Shown: piece after piece, positions 32,488 to 34,015 of the stretch | How positions within the stretch are numbered: position 1 is the stretch's first letter | Layout: each line of letters starts with the position of its first letter | Assembly: GCA_903903925.1 (NCBI GenBank) | Contig: CAIVAU010000123.1 | Span: forward strand, 1-34,015 | Direction: 5' to 3' | DNA from: an uncultured cyanobacterium | GTDB taxonomy: Bacteria; Cyanobacteriota; Cyanobacteriia; Cyanobacteriales; Nostocaceae | Length of the DNA: 34,015 nucleotides | Notes under the pieces: generated by a model | Database searches by the model: none | What the model saw: the letters and a program-made list of their open reading frames with translations, nothing else | Told to the model about the DNA's origin: nothing | Made by a program: the position numbers and the translations under genes

Positions 32488-33078
32488 TTATGTTTTTAAT
32501 GTTATTGCAGCATCAATTTGTTTAAGTAGTATTTCAAGGTCAGAAGTATTATCTAAAACTATATCAGCACGAGAAGCTTTAGCTTCAATAGGTAATTGGC
32601 TGTCAATTCTAGCTAGTGCCTGTTCTTTACTTAAGTGATTTCGCTGAATTAATCTTTGTACTTGTTGTGCTTCAGAACAACGTACAACCCAGATTTCTGT
32701 CACTAAATCTGTCATCTTCGCTTCAAAGAGCAAAGGCACAACCAACACTAGTGTTTGTGCTGATGACGCAGCAATGGATACAAGAAAGCGATCGCGCACG
32801 TAAGGATGAATCAATTCCTCGACCCAGTTACGTTCTGCTTGATGATTAAAAATAATTTCACCCAGCCTTTGGCGGTTGAGGTTGCCATCTGCAAGTAAAA
32901 TTTGTTCACCGTAACGTTGGGCGATCGCGTCAAGAATGGGCGAAGCTACAGATACAGCTTCCCTAGCATAAATATCTGCATCCAAAATGGGCAAATTGTA
33001 AGCACTAGCCAAATAATTAGCGGCAGTCGTTTTGCCTGTAGCAATACCCCCAGTTAAACCGATGATGCGTTTACTCAT
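32488..33078 (-). CDS. coaE: Dephospho-CoA kinase
   Basis: CoaE phosphorylates the 3'-hydroxyl of dephospho-CoA, the final step of coenzyme A synthesis. The 196 residues are of normal length. The P-loop is GLTGGIATGKTT (G7-T18), followed by ILDADIYAREAV (the DAD motif), RLGEIIFNH, HPYVRDRF, LVVPLLFEAKM and the lid region RLIQRNHLSKEQALARIDSQ. The ATG at 33078 lies ten bases after the stop of hemD, so the two are likely co-transcribed. The gene carries two HIP1 sites, as expected of stable core sequence. Confidence 0.95.
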   Translation of the reverse strand: MSKRIIGLTGGIATGKTTAANYLASAYNLPILDADIYAREAVSVASPILDAIAQRYGEQILLADGNLNRQRLGEIIFNHQAERNWVEELIHPYVRDRFLVSIAASSAQTLVLVVPLLFEAKMTDLVTEIWVVRCSEAQQVQRLIQRNHLSKEQALARIDSQLPIEAKASRADIVLDNTSDLEILLKQIDAAITLKT

Positions 33079-33088
33079 TATTGACTTT

Positions 33089-33940
33089 TTAATCGTTGCC
33101 GCTTGAAATTTTGACTCTGGATGATCCGCTTGTCGCCCATTTTATCAGTACTTGAGTTAATCCATCTAATGTATATTCAAGTGCCTCGACATCAACGCGC
33201 CCAATTAAAGAACGACAAGTTTTAGAGGTTTGAGGACCGATAGAAGCAATACAAACTCCCTCTAAAGAATTTGCTACCACAGATGAATGATTCTCAAGAG
33301 AGTTTTCTGAAAATATCTTTTCTACTAGTTGACAGAAAAATTGTACTGTTTTGGAACTAGCAAAGGTAATGATATCCACTTTTCCACTTTGAAGTGCTAA
33401 CTGTGCTGAGGGTGGAATAGTCTTGGGACAGCAAGATTGATATGCAGCAACTTCTATAACCTCTGCTCCCTTGGTAGTCAACTCTTGCACTAAAATTTCT
33501 CGTCCGCCGCTTTCAACTCTAGGGAATAAAACCTTTTTACCTGTTAGTTCTTCGGGAAAGTTTGCTACTAAAGAGTCAGCAACAAAGTTTGGGGGAATAA
33601 AGTCTGGTTGGAGACCGTGTTGTTTGAGTCTTTGGGCTGTTTTCTCTCCCACAACAGCGATTTTGATTTCCTTCAAACTTTGAACATCTTTACCCTGTGC
33701 GATTAGGCGTTCAAAGAAGTAGTTTATGCCGTTAGTGGAAGTGAGAATTAACCAGTGGAAGTGGGATAAATGAGCGATCGCATGATCCAAAGCTTCCCAA
33801 TTTGAAGGCGGGCCAATTTCTAAGGTTGGCATTTCAATCACATTTGCGCCTAATGTAGCTAGGGCTTGCGCAAATTCACTCGATTGCCCAACCGAACGTG
33901 TCACCAAGATTGTTTGATCAGCAAAGGGAAGAGTATTCAT
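33089..33940 (-). CDS. hemD: Uroporphyrinogen-III synthase
   Basis: HemD closes and inverts hydroxymethylbilane to uroporphyrinogen III, the branch point to heme, chlorophyll, siroheme and cobalamin. The family is poorly conserved, but the 283-residue protein shows its usual landmarks: TILVTRSVGQSSEFAQAL at the start, LILTSTNGINYF at 65-75, VVGEKTAQRLKQHG near 97, FPRVESGGREIL, IITFASSKTVQFF and ASIGPQTSKTC in the second lobe. The ATG at 33940 is immediately preceded by a heptamer array (33942-34015), leaving no visible Shine-Dalgarno. Its neighbour coaE is ten bases downstream. Upstream genes are outside the window. Confidence 0.92.
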   Translation of the reverse strand: MNTLPFADQTILVTRSVGQSSEFAQALATLGANVIEMPTLEIGPPSNWEALDHAIAHLSHFHWLILTSTNGINYFFERLIAQGKDVQSLKEIKIAVVGEKTAQRLKQHGLQPDFIPPNFVADSLVANFPEELTGKKVLFPRVESGGREILVQELTTKGAEVIEVAAYQSCCPKTIPPSAQLALQSGKVDIITFASSKTVQFFCQLVEKIFSENSLENHSSVVANSLEGVCIASIGPQTSKTCRSLIGRVDVEALEYTLDGLTQVLIKWATSGSSRVKISSGND

Positions 33941-33941
33941 T

Positions 33942-34015
<74 letters not shown>

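Overview
The window looks like a chromosomal segment of a filamentous (probably Nostocales-type) cyanobacterium. The grounds are many copies of the HIP1 octamer GCGATCGC, several heptanucleotide or nonanucleotide tandem repeats of the kind common in these genomes, cyanobacterial-type gene content, and long AT-rich spacers. No tRNA, rRNA or CRISPR array was seen. All assignments come from reading the translations and motifs by eye, with no database search.

Layout. (1) Positions 1-2.3 kb hold the first 16 codons of a leftward gene with a helix-turn-helix-like start, preceded by three copies of an 11-bp motif; then glutathione-dependent formaldehyde dehydrogenase (frmA) and a small one-TM protein. 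(2) Positions 2.1-3.5 kb have no convincing large gene but contain a compact hairpin/pseudoknot/hairpin block and a 51-codon frame interrupted by one stop codon. (3) Positions 3.5-22.9 kb are a Wzx/Wzy-type exopolysaccharide locus. A rightward acyltransferase converges on a leftward train of about 15 genes. In transcription order these are a small zinc-ribbon protein, a Wzc-like co-polymerase/tyrosine kinase, Wzx flippase, several glycosyltransferases with a Wzy polymerase among them, a WecG/TagA-type transferase, a GH10 glycoside hydrolase, the initiating polyprenyl-phosphate sugar-phosphate transferase, a GT-C-like membrane transferase and a second acyltransferase. (4) Positions 22.9-24.9 kb are a 2-kb gene-poor spacer carrying a decayed second copy of the 5' end of the zinc-ribbon gene and, near aspS, a hairpin-rich block. 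(5) Positions 24.9-34.0 kb are housekeeping: aspS, a coiled-coil protein divergent from a fluoride channel (fluC/crcB), an ABC ATPase with a fused double permease, an atypical SDR, and coaE with hemD.

How it works together. The sugar-phosphate transferase would load the first sugar onto undecaprenyl phosphate, the transferases extend the repeat unit, acyltransferases may decorate it, Wzx flips it, Wzy polymerises it, and the Wzc-like protein controls chain length and export. The GH10 enzyme inside the train suggests a beta-linked polymer that is trimmed or released after export. No outer-membrane exporter (Wza) gene is in the window. The transferase core from about 12.1 to 17.8 kb is AT-rich and lacks HIP1 sites by eye, as expected of a variable, possibly imported serotype-like segment.

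The least explained items are the structured block at 2.18-2.28 kb, the interrupted small gene at 3.0 kb, the 54-codon frame directly behind the first acyltransferase, the decayed zinc-ribbon duplicate, the hairpin block at 24.7 kb, and tandem repeats placed directly in front of hemD and between the ABC ATPase and permease genes.
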